Shown here: piece after piece, positions 6,669 to 15,167 of the stretch
Position numbering within the stretch: position 1 is the stretch's first letter
Layout: each line of letters begins with the position of its first letter
Source: Candidatus Levyibacteriota bacterium
Lineage (GTDB): Bacteria; Patescibacteriota; Microgenomatia; Levybacterales; UBA12049
Length of the DNA stretch: 17,188 bases
Reading direction: 5' to 3'
NCBI GenBank assembly: GCA_023245475.1
Contig: JAHFKF010000022.1
Span: 1-17,188, forward strand
Made by a program: the position numbers and the translations under genes
Notes under the pieces: generated by a model
What the model saw: only the letters and a program-made list of their open reading frames with translations
Database searches by the model: none
What the model was told of the DNA's origin: nothing

Positions 6669-7073
6669 TTACTCTTCGCGCGCATGTACCTTTTTTAAAA
6701 TTGCAAATAAGATAACCCCAATACAGGAACTAATTCCTGCTTGCAGAAAAAGATTGTTACTTCCTAAGAGCAGTAAAAACACAAACGATCCAAGGAACCC
6801 TGCAACACCAACAAAGGGATAGGAATAAATTTCATACTTACGTTGATATAAAAGAATTAAAAATACCGAGACAACCAAAAATAAACTACTTTGCCAGACA
6901 AGACGTACTGCAAAAACATCCAGAAAAATTCCGGTAATAAATGCTGCTACAAAGGCCTGGGCATCACGACGGATAACAGCCCAACATAACAAGACAATAT
7001 AGACAAGTGGCAAACTGGTCAACGTACCTTCAAGAAGCAGCGCAACAATCAGTAATGAAATAAAAAGTACCAT
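6669..7073 (-). CDS. mreD: Rod shape-determining membrane protein MreD
   Basis: Small integral membrane protein of the elongasome, linking MreC and the peptidoglycan synthases. The 134-residue sequence is nearly all hydrophobic with about four to five membrane segments, starting MVLFISLLIVALLLEG. It keeps the MreD-type segment ITGIFLDVFAVRLVWQSSL (about 47-65). Sequence conservation in this family is low, so position between mreC (9 bp upstream) and mrdA (2 bp downstream) carries much of the call. It is a little shorter than many MreD proteins. Confidence 0.85.
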   Translation of the reverse strand: MVLFISLLIVALLLEGTLTSLPLVYIVLLCWAVIRRDAQAFVAAFITGIFLDVFAVRLVWQSSLFLVVSVFLILLYQRKYEIYSYPFVGVAGFLGSFVFLLLLGSNNLFLQAGISSCIGVILFAILKKVHAREE

Positions 7074-7082
7074 AACACGTAG

Positions 7083-7844
7083 CTATTCTTTCAAGATAAA
7101 CACCATAGTAAGCCGCTCTCTATTTACTAAACTGCGTACTTCTGCCTGCTGAAATAAATTACTCGCTTTTTTATTGACTGAAACAATTTTGCCAACAATT
7201 AAATCTGGTGGATAGCCATTACCTCCGGCATCAACGTCTCCTTTAGTGACAACAACATCCCCCTTCTCTAATTTGTCTGACAAAACAACTTTATCAAGTA
7301 CCATGCCCTGCCCTCCCAACCCACTAATGACTCCCAGCGATTGGGTTTTCTTGGTGATCGCAGTAAAGGATGTCTTGGGCGCAGTTACTACTGAAATGAC
7401 TGCTCGATATCGAGAAACCTGCGATACCTGTCCAATAAGATTTTGTTCATAGACAATAATCTGCCCAACGCGCACATCGTCTGATGTACCTTTATCAATA
7501 ATTAGATGGTCATCAAGTTGTCCAATAATAAGAGCCGGAAGCAGTTTCTTTGAAGAAGGTGTTGTTGTCTCAAATTGATCTCTCAGGGCATTGTTTTCTT
7601 TTTCAAGCTCTTTTTGCTTAGTAAGCTGTGTCAGTAGTTTTCGATTTTCTTCTTTAACCTCTGCAATCTCACTGGTGTCTCGGGGATGGAACAAGAGAAC
7701 GCTTCCCCGCTGAATAGGAAGAACCAGTTGTTCAACAATTCCCCCAACACCACCAAACCAACCTTTATAGGAAGAAAAGCCAACGAGGACTGTGAGGAAC
7801 AAAAAGATAACAAAAATGGGGAGGATACTACTGCGCCGCTGCAT
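7083..7844 (-). CDS. mreC: Rod shape-determining protein MreC
   Basis: Bitopic scaffold of the elongasome that binds PBP2 outside the membrane. It has one N-terminal membrane helix (about 8-24), a charged heptad-like coiled coil (about 58-92, rich in Glu, Lys and Leu), then the double beta-barrel MreC domain. Recognisable segments are IGQLDDHLIIDKG, VRVGQIIVYEQNLIGQV, GQGMVLDKVV, LEKGDVVVTKG and GYPPDLIVGKI. The 253-residue length is normal. The ATG at 7844 lies 6 nt after a TACAAT box. It is upstream of mreD and mrdA and follows the unknown 139-residue gene by 35 bp. Confidence 0.95.
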   Translation of the reverse strand: MQRRSSILPIFVIFLFLTVLVGFSSYKGWFGGVGGIVEQLVLPIQRGSVLLFHPRDTSEIAEVKEENRKLLTQLTKQKELEKENNALRDQFETTTPSSKKLLPALIIGQLDDHLIIDKGTSDDVRVGQIIVYEQNLIGQVSQVSRYRAVISVVTAPKTSFTAITKKTQSLGVISGLGGQGMVLDKVVLSDKLEKGDVVVTKGDVDAGGNGYPPDLIVGKIVSVNKKASNLFQQAEVRSLVNRERLTMVFILKE

Positions 7845-7850
7845 AGGGGT

Positions 7851-7879
7851 ATTGTAGGCGATTTAGCCAGAGATGGCAA
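7851..7879 (-). promoter_or_regulatory. Promoter of the mreC-mreD-mrdA operon, leaderless type
   Basis: Minus strand TTGCCA (7874-7879), 17-nt spacer, TACAAT (7851-7856), ending 6 nt before the mreC ATG. The -35 begins immediately after the stop of the upstream 139-residue gene, so mreC can be transcribed independently of it. Confidence 0.75.
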
Positions 7880-8299
7880 CTACAGGTTACTCAATTTGAA
7901 AAGCTTCGCAATTTGCTGTTGCTTAATTGCAGGAATCTCCAATAGAGGCACCTGACCAAGAGGAGAGGCGCCTGACCCAGTATAGGCTATTTCTATGACA
8001 GGACTACCGTTAGTATAGGTATCACATACCACAGAAACACCTACTTGACTGAAAGCTCCATGGAGGATATCCCTTGAGAGGCGTCTTATTACCTGACTTT
8101 TTGGATCGACCACATACTCTGTTCTTGTTGCAAGGGGAAACCCGTTGACACTCACTGTGCTCTGTTTATTACTTCCAGGAACATGCTGTTCTTCTACCGT
8201 CAAATTATCGTCATCTAGCAACGCAGTTACGCGATTTTTGATAGCATCGGGAGTTATTATTTCTGGACTTGAAATTATTTCAGGTATTCTTTCTACCAT
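7880..8299 (-). CDS. Unknown 139-residue protein upstream of mreC
   Basis: I do not recognise a family. The protein appears soluble, with no signal peptide or membrane segment. The first 35 residues are acidic and proline/isoleucine rich, a middle part (about 60-90) reads RTEYVVDPKSQVIRRLSRDI, a beta-like stretch follows (VSVVCDTYTNGSPVIEIAYT), and the tail is IKQQQIAKLFKLSNL. It is on the same strand and 35 bp upstream of mreC and may be co-transcribed, although mreC has its own promoter. Its ATG at 8299 is preceded by a good promoter and is divergent from the plus-strand gene starting at 8324, only 24 bp away. The frame is intact and similar in composition to its neighbours, supporting a real gene. 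Confidence 0.7.
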   Translation of the reverse strand: MVERIPEIISSPEIITPDAIKNRVTALLDDDNLTVEEQHVPGSNKQSTVSVNGFPLATRTEYVVDPKSQVIRRLSRDILHGAFSQVGVSVVCDTYTNGSPVIEIAYTGSGASPLGQVPLLEIPAIKQQQIAKLFKLSNL

Positions 8300-8305
8300 G
8301 GATGC

Positions 8306-8334
8306 ATTTTACTCTAATTTGTTATGAAGCACAA
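8306..8334 (-). promoter_or_regulatory. Promoter of the 139-residue gene, leaderless type
   Basis: Minus strand TTGTGC (8329-8334), 17-nt spacer, TAAAAT (8306-8311), ending 6 nt before the ATG at 8299. It overlaps the first codons of the divergent gene at 8324. For that gene a TCTAAT (8313-8318) ends 5 nt before its ATG but has no clear -35. Confidence 0.6.
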
Positions 8335-9403
8335 TTCGTTACAAAATAGCTTGGCCTCTCTTGCAGCAAAGGCAACCACTAGCTCCACTCACCCCGCAAG
8401 AAGAACAAGGCTCGCTAATCTTGACAAATTTATCCTATGGGCTTACAATGGACTCCTTATGCCAGCTGAAAGACAACCAATACCAACAGGGGGCGAACAA
8501 TACACCGCAGACGCGAGCTCACGTGTTGAATACCGCTTGCCTATCGGACTGATATCTACTCGTAAAGAGGTACATGCAACAGTTGAATCTGCTTTCACAA
8601 TTGGTGAAGTATCATATTATGATGCTCTTCCTTCAGAGCCAAGCGAGAGACCCCGACAAACGTTAATGCCAATGTCGGAGATTGGAGCTTGGGCCAGGTC
8701 GTATGTTGAAGTTTGGAACGTAACACATCCTGAACAACAAAAATCTATTAGATGGCAGGCAGACAAGTCAGGGCTGAAAGATCCTAATTTTGGTTCAGTA
8801 TTGCATTATGCAACGGTGAACTATGATGAGGAAGGAAATCTGACTCAGCTTGTTGATGATACGTATTTAACGCAAGACGGAAGACTTGACGAACGAACTG
8901 GTATAGCAACCCCTGGTGCCGTCGTTGCACCAATTGAGAAAAGACCCGATGGCTATTACGTTCATGCTTTTTGGCAATGGAGACCCGCAGCCTGGGATCA
9001 AGAAGTCGAAGTTCCCGCTGAAATCACTGATCCAAAGCAAATTGAAGACTTCAAAGCCATGAATACTGGAGAATGGATGTTATCGTTACCTGGCGGCTAT
9101 GCCAGAAAAGTAGGCGCTCTTTTCTCAGAGACAGCAGATGAAGAAGCACGATCAGAAGCGGGATTACAAATAGATAAGCCGGTCTTTACCAGTCATTCTT
9201 TTAATCGAGCACGAGTAGCAACGCAGATTGGTACCGGATTTTCAACATTTCAACGAGTAGGTGAAGAAATAAAAGACGCAGGTGAATTGTTATCCGGGAA
9301 ATTGGCAGTAAGAATAGACCAGTTTCGATCAAAAGATGCAATGGTCATGGCAGCGGTTAACTTTGCTCGAGAAGAGCTAGGTCTTATACGCTACGGTCGA
9401 TAG
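8324..9403 (+). CDS. Protein with degenerate C-terminal Nudix-like domain
   Basis: Residues about 1-190 match nothing I know. Residues about 195-359 resemble a Nudix hydrolase of the ADP-ribose pyrophosphatase type: GAVVAPIEKRPDGYYVHAFWQWRPAAW, then EWMLSLPGGYARKVGALF and ADEEARSEAGL (271-281) in the position of the Nudix helix, ending with a helix like DAMVMAAVNFAREELGL. Against the box GX5EX7REUXEEXGU the arginine is replaced by Glu, one metal-binding Glu of the EE pair by Ser, and the first Glu is not in register, while E274 and E278 remain. Activity may therefore be lost or altered. No signal peptide is seen. The next gene starts immediately after its TAG stop, so the two are almost certainly one operon. 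Both lie on the opposite strand within the mre cluster. Confidence 0.6.
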   Translation: MKHNSLQNSLASLAAKATTSSTHPARRTRLANLDKFILWAYNGLLMPAERQPIPTGGEQYTADASSRVEYRLPIGLISTRKEVHATVESAFTIGEVSYYDALPSEPSERPRQTLMPMSEIGAWARSYVEVWNVTHPEQQKSIRWQADKSGLKDPNFGSVLHYATVNYDEEGNLTQLVDDTYLTQDGRLDERTGIATPGAVVAPIEKRPDGYYVHAFWQWRPAAWDQEVEVPAEITDPKQIEDFKAMNTGEWMLSLPGGYARKVGALFSETADEEARSEAGLQIDKPVFTSHSFNRARVATQIGTGFSTFQRVGEEIKDAGELLSGKLAVRIDQFRSKDAMVMAAVNFAREELGLIRYGR

Positions 9404-11755
9404 TTGCACAGCAGCAATAAACGATATACTATTCAAGGTGACCCCGGAGCAGAGCTCCGAAGAATACTCGATTTACATATGACAGAAGGATTACCCAGTC
9501 ATTCAGGAGAGAACGAAAGACCCAATCTTATCAAAGAAAAGCGTGGCCTCAAAGTGCTTCGGCAACTAACAAATAAGGAAATGGGCATATCTGCCGACAG
9601 CGTTATTACCACCCCAGAAGGCTTTAATTATCGTGGACAAAATGATCCCTTGGCAATTAGAAGTCTAACCGAACTAACACTCTTACAGGAAGATGGTACA
9701 CTTGCTGAGGAGCCTACCTCTATAGATATCCTTAATATCCGGCTCAAACCCATTACAGAAGCGCAAAAAGAAGCATACAAAAAAGCAGTCGGTAGCCCTA
9801 TTGGCCGAACCGAAGAACAAATAAAAAGAGCATCAGCCATCCCAATAGGATCCGATCATTGGCTTATTGCGGCAGATGAGTCATTCACTGAACTCGTGGC
9901 AGAAGCTACTACCCAATCTAACGAACTAGGTAAAACACCGAAAGAGCTTGCTGATTTTCTTCTTTATTTTCAGGATGCTGAAAGTGCTGCAAAGAAGATA
10001 ACTGGACAGACGCCCGATGTGTACGAATTTAACGGAAGAACGTATATCTCTGAAAAGGACATAAGACGAGGTTACTTCCCCTCACCTTTCCAAGATGGAA
10101 ATGTTTACGCCACGAGAGAAACCATTACCTGTTTAGACGACGGTTCTCAAGTAACAACACCGCATAGCAAAGCAGCTACATGGATCTATCGAATGGGCTT
10201 TTATGGAGGTGGGCAAGCCGACCTAGACCCAAAAAAGATTGCAGAGGTAGCTGGATTTAAACCACTGCCAGAAGATGACCCCGTCATTGCATTGGTAAAA
10301 GACCCAAATGCGGAAGCAATCATCACCAATCAAGAACAACTGAAACGAATAGACAATCTCAAGCAAGCAGAACCTAGCAAAGACTTACTAAGTGCTGAAC
10401 ACTATACGGTTGCTCCTGACACAACAGAAACACTTATCACCTATCTTCATCAACTGGGCAGAAATATCCCGGATGACATACAGGCTCGCATCAATACGAC
10501 AGCTATGCAACCGCAAACCCTCACGATTGATGATAAGAATCAATCGGTGATTGTGGACAGCTTATTGAATATCCCGCAACAGGTACCAGAAGTCGCAGAT
10601 ACGGTACTCCAAAACATTGTAGCAATTGATCTCGAAGAGCAAGACAAGTATGTCGCTAAAGATGTGGTGAGCAAGATTCTTAGAGAAAGTATCCACGAGA
10701 CTACAACAAATCACGAATACTTTAGTGCGATACTTGGCAAGCTAAAGAAAAATCCAGAGATGATGAAATTGATGCATGAGCAAGCATATGACCTGTATCG
10801 TTCAGCTGTTACACGATACGGAAAAGAGGAAAATGATGAAATGTTTACCAAACTGCAAAAAACGATTGATGCAGCGATCCCTACTTTTGCAACTAGCATC
10901 GTAGCAACCTTGCAAACAGAAGGCTTTCCAAATGCCCTAGCAATGACCACCAAAGATATTATTCGCGCAAAACCGCAGATTGAGGAACACCGCCAAGATG
11001 TCCAAGGGCTAATAACAAAACTCGGCAATGCCACTCCCCCTCGAGAGGTTAGCGCAGAACAAATCGGCATACTTTTCTCGCTGTTGAGAGCTGTCAAAGA
11101 AGAGCCCAAGCATCACTATACCCCCAACGAGAGCGCCACACTACAAGCAGCTGGCATTGCAAAGGAAGACATTCCGTATGCCAGTACCGACCCGGCAGCT
11201 TCTACCAAAGCAGAAATTGACTCGCTTTTAAATAAAAACGCTGCCATCAACCGAGACAGGGAAACCGTCAAGGAACAATTGCCTCAGAATCTCCCAGAAG
11301 ATACACAAGCAGCGGTAAACCGAGTGTTACGCTTTGGAATTAGCCCAATGAATTACCAATTCTACGCACCAACCTTTATTGAGGCACTAACTACTGCCAA
11401 TCAACAAAGAGCAGCAAACCAAGAGCCGGTAATTATCCCTGATGTTGTTGACGCATATATAGCAGCATCCAATCCTAAATGGCAAGAATTCTTAACCAGT
11501 CCATACGTTACGAAACGATACGATGACACAAAACAACTCTATGAACCACCAATCATAGTAAAATTAAACGAAGAAGCACTAAAGGAGATACCTACAATTA
11601 ATTGGAAAAAAACTGTGCAAATTGGGGATAATGAGATTGTCATTACCTATCCAATTCCTGAGTCCCAACCGATTTTACAACAACCGATTAAAATCTCAGG
11701 CGAAGGCTTAACAACACTATCTCTAGATAAACAAACCAACGAACTGCGGATATAA
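9404..11755 (+). CDS. Unknown 783-residue protein, coupled to the Nudix-like gene
   Basis: I do not recognise a family or domain. The frame is long and intact. The protein looks soluble, with no membrane segment or signal peptide. It is rich in Glu, Lys, Thr and Ala, with many helical stretches in the middle (about 330-610, for example LLNIPQQVPEVADTVLQNIV) and a beta-rich last 60 residues (VQIGDNEIVITYPIPES). The start is uncertain: TTG at 9404 directly abuts the upstream TAG, and the next in-frame ATG is at 9479 (residue 26). No ribosome binding site is evident at either, so reinitiation after the upstream stop is likely. It ends 2 bp from the convergent mreB stop. Its function is unknown; co-transcription with the Nudix-like gene is the only clue. 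Confidence 0.75.
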   Translation: MHSSNKRYTIQGDPGAELRRILDLHMTEGLPSHSGENERPNLIKEKRGLKVLRQLTNKEMGISADSVITTPEGFNYRGQNDPLAIRSLTELTLLQEDGTLAEEPTSIDILNIRLKPITEAQKEAYKKAVGSPIGRTEEQIKRASAIPIGSDHWLIAADESFTELVAEATTQSNELGKTPKELADFLLYFQDAESAAKKITGQTPDVYEFNGRTYISEKDIRRGYFPSPFQDGNVYATRETITCLDDGSQVTTPHSKAATWIYRMGFYGGGQADLDPKKIAEVAGFKPLPEDDPVIALVKDPNAEAIITNQEQLKRIDNLKQAEPSKDLLSAEHYTVAPDTTETLITYLHQLGRNIPDDIQARINTTAMQPQTLTIDDKNQSVIVDSLLNIPQQVPEVADTVLQNIVAIDLEEQDKYVAKDVVSKILRESIHETTTNHEYFSAILGKLKKNPEMMKLMHEQAYDLYRSAVTRYGKEENDEMFTKLQKTIDAAIPTFATSIVATLQTEGFPNALAMTTKDIIRAKPQIEEHRQDVQGLITKLGNATPPREVSAEQIGILFSLLRAVKEEPKHHYTPNESATLQAAGIAKEDIPYASTDPAASTKAEIDSLLNKNAAINRDRETVKEQLPQNLPEDTQAAVNRVLRFGISPMNYQFYAPTFIEALTTANQQRAANQEPVIIPDVVDAYIAASNPKWQEFLTSPYVTKRYDDTKQLYEPPIIVKLNEEALKEIPTINWKKTVQIGDNEIVITYPIPESQPILQQPIKISGEGLTTLSLDKQTNELRI

Positions 11756-11757
11756 TC

Positions 11758-12867
11758 TTATTTGAGTCCCCCAATAACTTTCACCTTTTGCAGGATGTCT
11801 TCATGTTCAAGTACCTTGCCAGTTCCACGAGCAACAGACGTCAATGGATCTTCTGAGACAACGACTGGTAGATGGACACGCTCGACAATTAATTGATCAA
11901 GACCAGCAAGCATCGCTCCTCCACCAGTGAGCAGAATCCCCTGCTCCAAAATATCTGGTAATAATTCAGGCGGCGTTTCTTCAAGCACATCGGCAATCGC
12001 TTGAATAATTTGTGTGAGTGACGGAGATAACGCTTCCCTAATTTCTGACTCTGTAATTCGCAAGCTCTTCGGAAGACCTGTTTCAATATCTCGACCTCTG
12101 ACAATCATCATCTTCTCACTTTTCTCAGTCTCTGCCGACTCCTCTTTCTTCACGCGGGCACTGGGCTTTGGCGGCGTCTTCTTGTAAGCACTCCCAATAT
12201 CAATCTTGATATCCTCAACCGTCTTCTCACCAAGGAGAAGTCCATGCCGCAAACGGATGTAATGCAAAATCGCCTGATCCATGTCATCGCCGGCAAGCTT
12301 CAGAGAGCGACCAACCACAATACCACCAAGTGAAATCACTGCAATCTCTGTAGTTCCACCACCAATATCCACAACCATCACACCTTTTGATTGAAATACA
12401 GAAATCTCCTCACCAATTGCCGCAGCCATTGGCTCTTCAATAAGATATGCTTCCCGTGCACCAGCTGAAAGTGCAGCTTCCCAAACAGCACGACGCTCTA
12501 CTTCTGTGACTGAGGAAGGAATACCAATAACCACCTTGGGACGAGCAAGCAGCCGAGGTAGGAGTCCTCCCATCTCATGCACTTGCTTAATGTAATGTGC
12601 AATCATTGCCTCAGTCGCGTCAAAATCAGCAATCACGCCACCGCGCAGAGGCCGAACAGTAATAATTGATGCAGGTGTCTTCCCAAGCATCTTCTTTGCT
12701 TCAGAACCAATAGCAATGACCTGCTTGGTTTTCTTGTGCTTGGCAACAATTGAGGGCTCACGGATAGCAATCCCCTTGCCTTTGACAAAAACCAACGTAT
12801 TGGCTGTACCGAGATCAATCCCGATATCGTGGGAGAATAAGCTAAAAAATTTATTAAGTATTTTCAT
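11758..12867 (-). CDS. mreB: Rod shape-determining actin homologue MreB
   Basis: Actin-fold ATPase that polymerises beneath the membrane and guides the elongasome. An amphipathic-like N terminus (MKILNKFFSLFS) precedes phosphate-1 IGIDLGTANTLVFV (15-28). Further motifs are VRPLRGGVIADFDATE (71-86), VIGIPSSVTEVERRA (113-127), EEPMAAAIG (144-152), phosphate-2 DIGGGTTEIAVIS (167-179) and the adenosine motif ILLTGGGAMLAGL near the C terminus. A charged Lys/Glu/Pro-rich insertion of about 20-25 residues (about 228-252) sits between IDIGSAY and the IVRGRD strand, where other MreB proteins have a short turn. It lies about 3.9 kb from mreC, separated by the unknown genes, and has its own promoter divergent from the ligase gene. 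Confidence 0.96.
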   Translation of the reverse strand: MKILNKFFSLFSHDIGIDLGTANTLVFVKGKGIAIREPSIVAKHKKTKQVIAIGSEAKKMLGKTPASIITVRPLRGGVIADFDATEAMIAHYIKQVHEMGGLLPRLLARPKVVIGIPSSVTEVERRAVWEAALSAGAREAYLIEEPMAAAIGEEISVFQSKGVMVVDIGGGTTEIAVISLGGIVVGRSLKLAGDDMDQAILHYIRLRHGLLLGEKTVEDIKIDIGSAYKKTPPKPSARVKKEESAETEKSEKMMIVRGRDIETGLPKSLRITESEIREALSPSLTQIIQAIADVLEETPPELLPDILEQGILLTGGGAMLAGLDQLIVERVHLPVVVSEDPLTSVARGTGKVLEHEDILQKVKVIGGLK

Positions 12868-12896
12868 AAAGATAATCGAGGGGTGGCAGCTTCCTC

Positions 12897-12925
12897 ATTC
12901 TAACAGCTTGCCCACTATTTGCCAA
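12897..12925 (-). promoter_or_regulatory. mreB promoter
   Basis: Minus strand TTGGCA (12920-12925), 17-nt spacer, TAGAAT (12897-12902) preceded by TGT (extended -10). The predicted 5' leader is about 22 nt, unlike the leaderless layout elsewhere in the window. Near its start GAGG can pair with CCTC, a possible small hairpin. Confidence 0.7.
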
Positions 12926-12947
12926 TATGATAGGATTAAAATAATTT
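12908..12947 (+). promoter_or_regulatory. Divergent promoter of the ligase/TPR gene, sharing -35 with mreB
   Basis: Two choices are visible on the plus strand. TTGCCA (12919-12924), 17 nt, TAATTT (12942-12947) ends 6 nt before the ATG, matching the spacing of other genes here, but its -10 is poor. TTGCCC (12908-12913), 17 nt, TAGGAT (12931-12936) has a TGn extension and gives a leader of about 10 nt. The first overlaps the mreB -35 base for base on the opposite strand. Confidence 0.5.
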
Positions 12948-12953
12948 CTCACT

Positions 12954-15167
12954 ATGAAACTGTGCAATAAAATTATTGAGTACACCTTCTACTCCCTTTT
13001 TGTCTTCGTCCCACTCATCTTTATGAGCAATACCTCCGAACTCTTTGAATTCAATAAAATGTGGTTTGCCTTTGGAGCCACCACGATAATTGCAGCTACA
13101 TGGATTATCAAAATGATTCTCCAAAAGAAACTCTTCATACAGAGAACCCCACTTGATATTCCACTCCTCCTCTTTCTCCTTTCGCAAATCATCGCAACGC
13201 TCATCTCACTTGACCCACATGTCTCCTGGTGGGGCTACTACTCACGGTTTAATGGAGGCTTATTCTCAACAATAACCTATATCGTCCTGTACTATGCATT
13301 TGTATCCAACCTCTCGGCTGATCATGTGGTCAAGAGCCTGAAAGTAATCCTTATCGGTGGATTATTAGTCACCTGGTGGGGACTTCCTTCTCACTTTGGT
13401 GCAGATCCCACATGTCTCGTGTTCAGAGGGACACTTGATACAGCATGCTGGACAGATGCCTTTAAGCCAACAATCCGCGCATTCTCAACCCTTGGACAAC
13501 CAGCCTGGCTTGCAGCATATCTCGCAGCATTATTGCCACTGGCTATGGCATTCTTCTTAAATAACAAAAAGAAAAAAACTATGCCACTTGCCTACTACTA
13601 CTTCGGTCTTACAGCAATCTTTTATCTGTTACTGCTTTTTTCCAATACCCGAGCTGGATTTCTTGCTTTTGTCTCCGCCAATATCGTCTTTTGGATCGTG
13701 CTGTTTCTTAAAAAAATATTCACCAGAAAAGTATTTCTCACCTACTTTATCCTTTTTAATAGTATGTTTGTATTATTGGGTTTCTTCTTTGGCGTTCCCA
13801 TTGAACAACTCTACAACTATAGCCTTCCCAAACTAACTGCAAGCACCGCCGCACCAACTCCAGCGCCTGTTGCATCAACAGAAGCAACACAAACACAATC
13901 TGCTGCAAATCAGATTAATATTACCGACTCTGGAAATATTCGTCTCTACGTATGGCAAGGCGCACTTGATGCCTGGAAAGCCCATCCCCTCTTTGGAACT
14001 GGCGTTGAAACCTTTGCGTATGCTTACTATCAATACAAGCCAGCAGGACATAACTTAACATCGGAATGGGACTACTTATATAACAAAGCACACAACGAAT
14101 ATTTGAATTACCTTGCAACAACCGGTGCCTTTGGACTTGGAACATATCTACTCTTTTTGATTGGCGTTGCCGTGATCAGTGCGATATCAATGATAAAGAA
14201 AAAGCTTGAACCAAGCCATGAATTTGATCAGAAAACTACCGTAATCCTTATTCTTGGTCTGGGATCAGGTTGGGTATCAATTCTTGTCTCAAATTTCTTC
14301 GGCTTCTCTGTTGTCATCATGAATATTTTCCTCTTCTTATTCCCCATCTTTATTTTGATGCTCGCCGGTATGATTTCCCCTGAGAAAGCACTTTCACTTG
14401 GCAAGGATTCAACAGATACAAAGAGTGGTCTTAACTGGCAACAATGGACAGGCATTAGTGTTATCGTCATCGTTAGTGCCTATATGCTTATCGGATTATT
14501 GCAGTATTGGTATGCAGATACCAAGTATGCACTTGGATCAAATCTTAGCAGAGTTGGCAGCTATCAAGAAGGCTACCCTCTACTTCTAGAAGCAGTACAA
14601 ACAATCCCAACAGAACCTATCTACAAAGACGAACTATCTATTACGACAGCCGTTCTGGCAACGGCACTTCTTCAACACAAAGATACCGAGGCTGGTATGC
14701 AATTTGCCAAAAATGCTATTATGCTAAGCGACAACGTCGTTGCCGAGCATCCAAATAACGTTGTATTCTGGAAAAATAGAGTACGACTTTTCTATACACT
14801 TGCACAAGCCGATCAACAAAATCAACAGGCATATTATGAAGAGGCACTTAAGGCAATTCAAAAAGCAAACGCACTTGCTCCAACCGACGCTAAGATCTCC
14901 TATAATTTGGGCGTCTTGACTGGACAAACCGGAGACCCTGATCAAGCCGTTTCGATTCTTGAAAAAACAATCAAACTAAAGCCTGACTATAAAGATGCAT
15001 ATGTCGCCCTCGGGCTCTTCTATCATCAACTGGCACTGGATGATAAAGAACAAGTGGTAAAGCCTGAGCTGCTGCAAAAGGCAATTGCAACATATGAATT
15101 TGTCCTTACCAAACTTGACCCCACTGATACACAGGTCAAAGAAAGTCTTGCCAGTTGGAAGAAATAG
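12954..15167 (+). CDS. O-antigen ligase-like (Wzy_C) membrane protein with C-terminal TPRs
   Basis: Polytopic membrane protein of the O-antigen ligase/polymerase superfamily, likely transferring or polymerising surface glycan on the outer face of the membrane. About ten or more membrane helices span residues 8-520. The large extracytoplasmic loop contains NIRLYVWQGALDAWKAHPLF (328-347), GTGVETF and YNKAHNEYLNYLATTGAFG (376-394), the segment that carries the conserved Arg and His of this family. Before it lies an Ala/Thr/Pro/Gln-rich spacer (about 294-320). After the last helix (about 500-518) the remainder, 520-737, is helical with TPR-like repeats, clearest at KISYNLGVLTGQTGDPDQAVSILEKTIKLKPD (split around 647-678). 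Such fusions are common in Patescibacteria. The actual glycan substrate is unknown. Confidence 0.85.
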   Translation: MKLCNKIIEYTFYSLFVFVPLIFMSNTSELFEFNKMWFAFGATTIIAATWIIKMILQKKLFIQRTPLDIPLLLFLLSQIIATLISLDPHVSWWGYYSRFNGGLFSTITYIVLYYAFVSNLSADHVVKSLKVILIGGLLVTWWGLPSHFGADPTCLVFRGTLDTACWTDAFKPTIRAFSTLGQPAWLAAYLAALLPLAMAFFLNNKKKKTMPLAYYYFGLTAIFYLLLLFSNTRAGFLAFVSANIVFWIVLFLKKIFTRKVFLTYFILFNSMFVLLGFFFGVPIEQLYNYSLPKLTASTAAPTPAPVASTEATQTQSAANQINITDSGNIRLYVWQGALDAWKAHPLFGTGVETFAYAYYQYKPAGHNLTSEWDYLYNKAHNEYLNYLATTGAFGLGTYLLFLIGVAVISAISMIKKKLEPSHEFDQKTTVILILGLGSGWVSILVSNFFGFSVVIMNIFLFLFPIFILMLAGMISPEKALSLGKDSTDTKSGLNWQQWTGISVIVIVSAYMLIGLLQYWYADTKYALGSNLSRVGSYQEGYPLLLEAVQTIPTEPIYKDELSITTAVLATALLQHKDTEAGMQFAKNAIMLSDNVVAEHPNNVVFWKNRVRLFYTLAQADQQNQQAYYEEALKAIQKANALAPTDAKISYNLGVLTGQTGDPDQAVSILEKTIKLKPDYKDAYVALGLFYHQLALDDKEQVVKPELLQKAIATYEFVLTKLDPTDTQVKESLASWKK

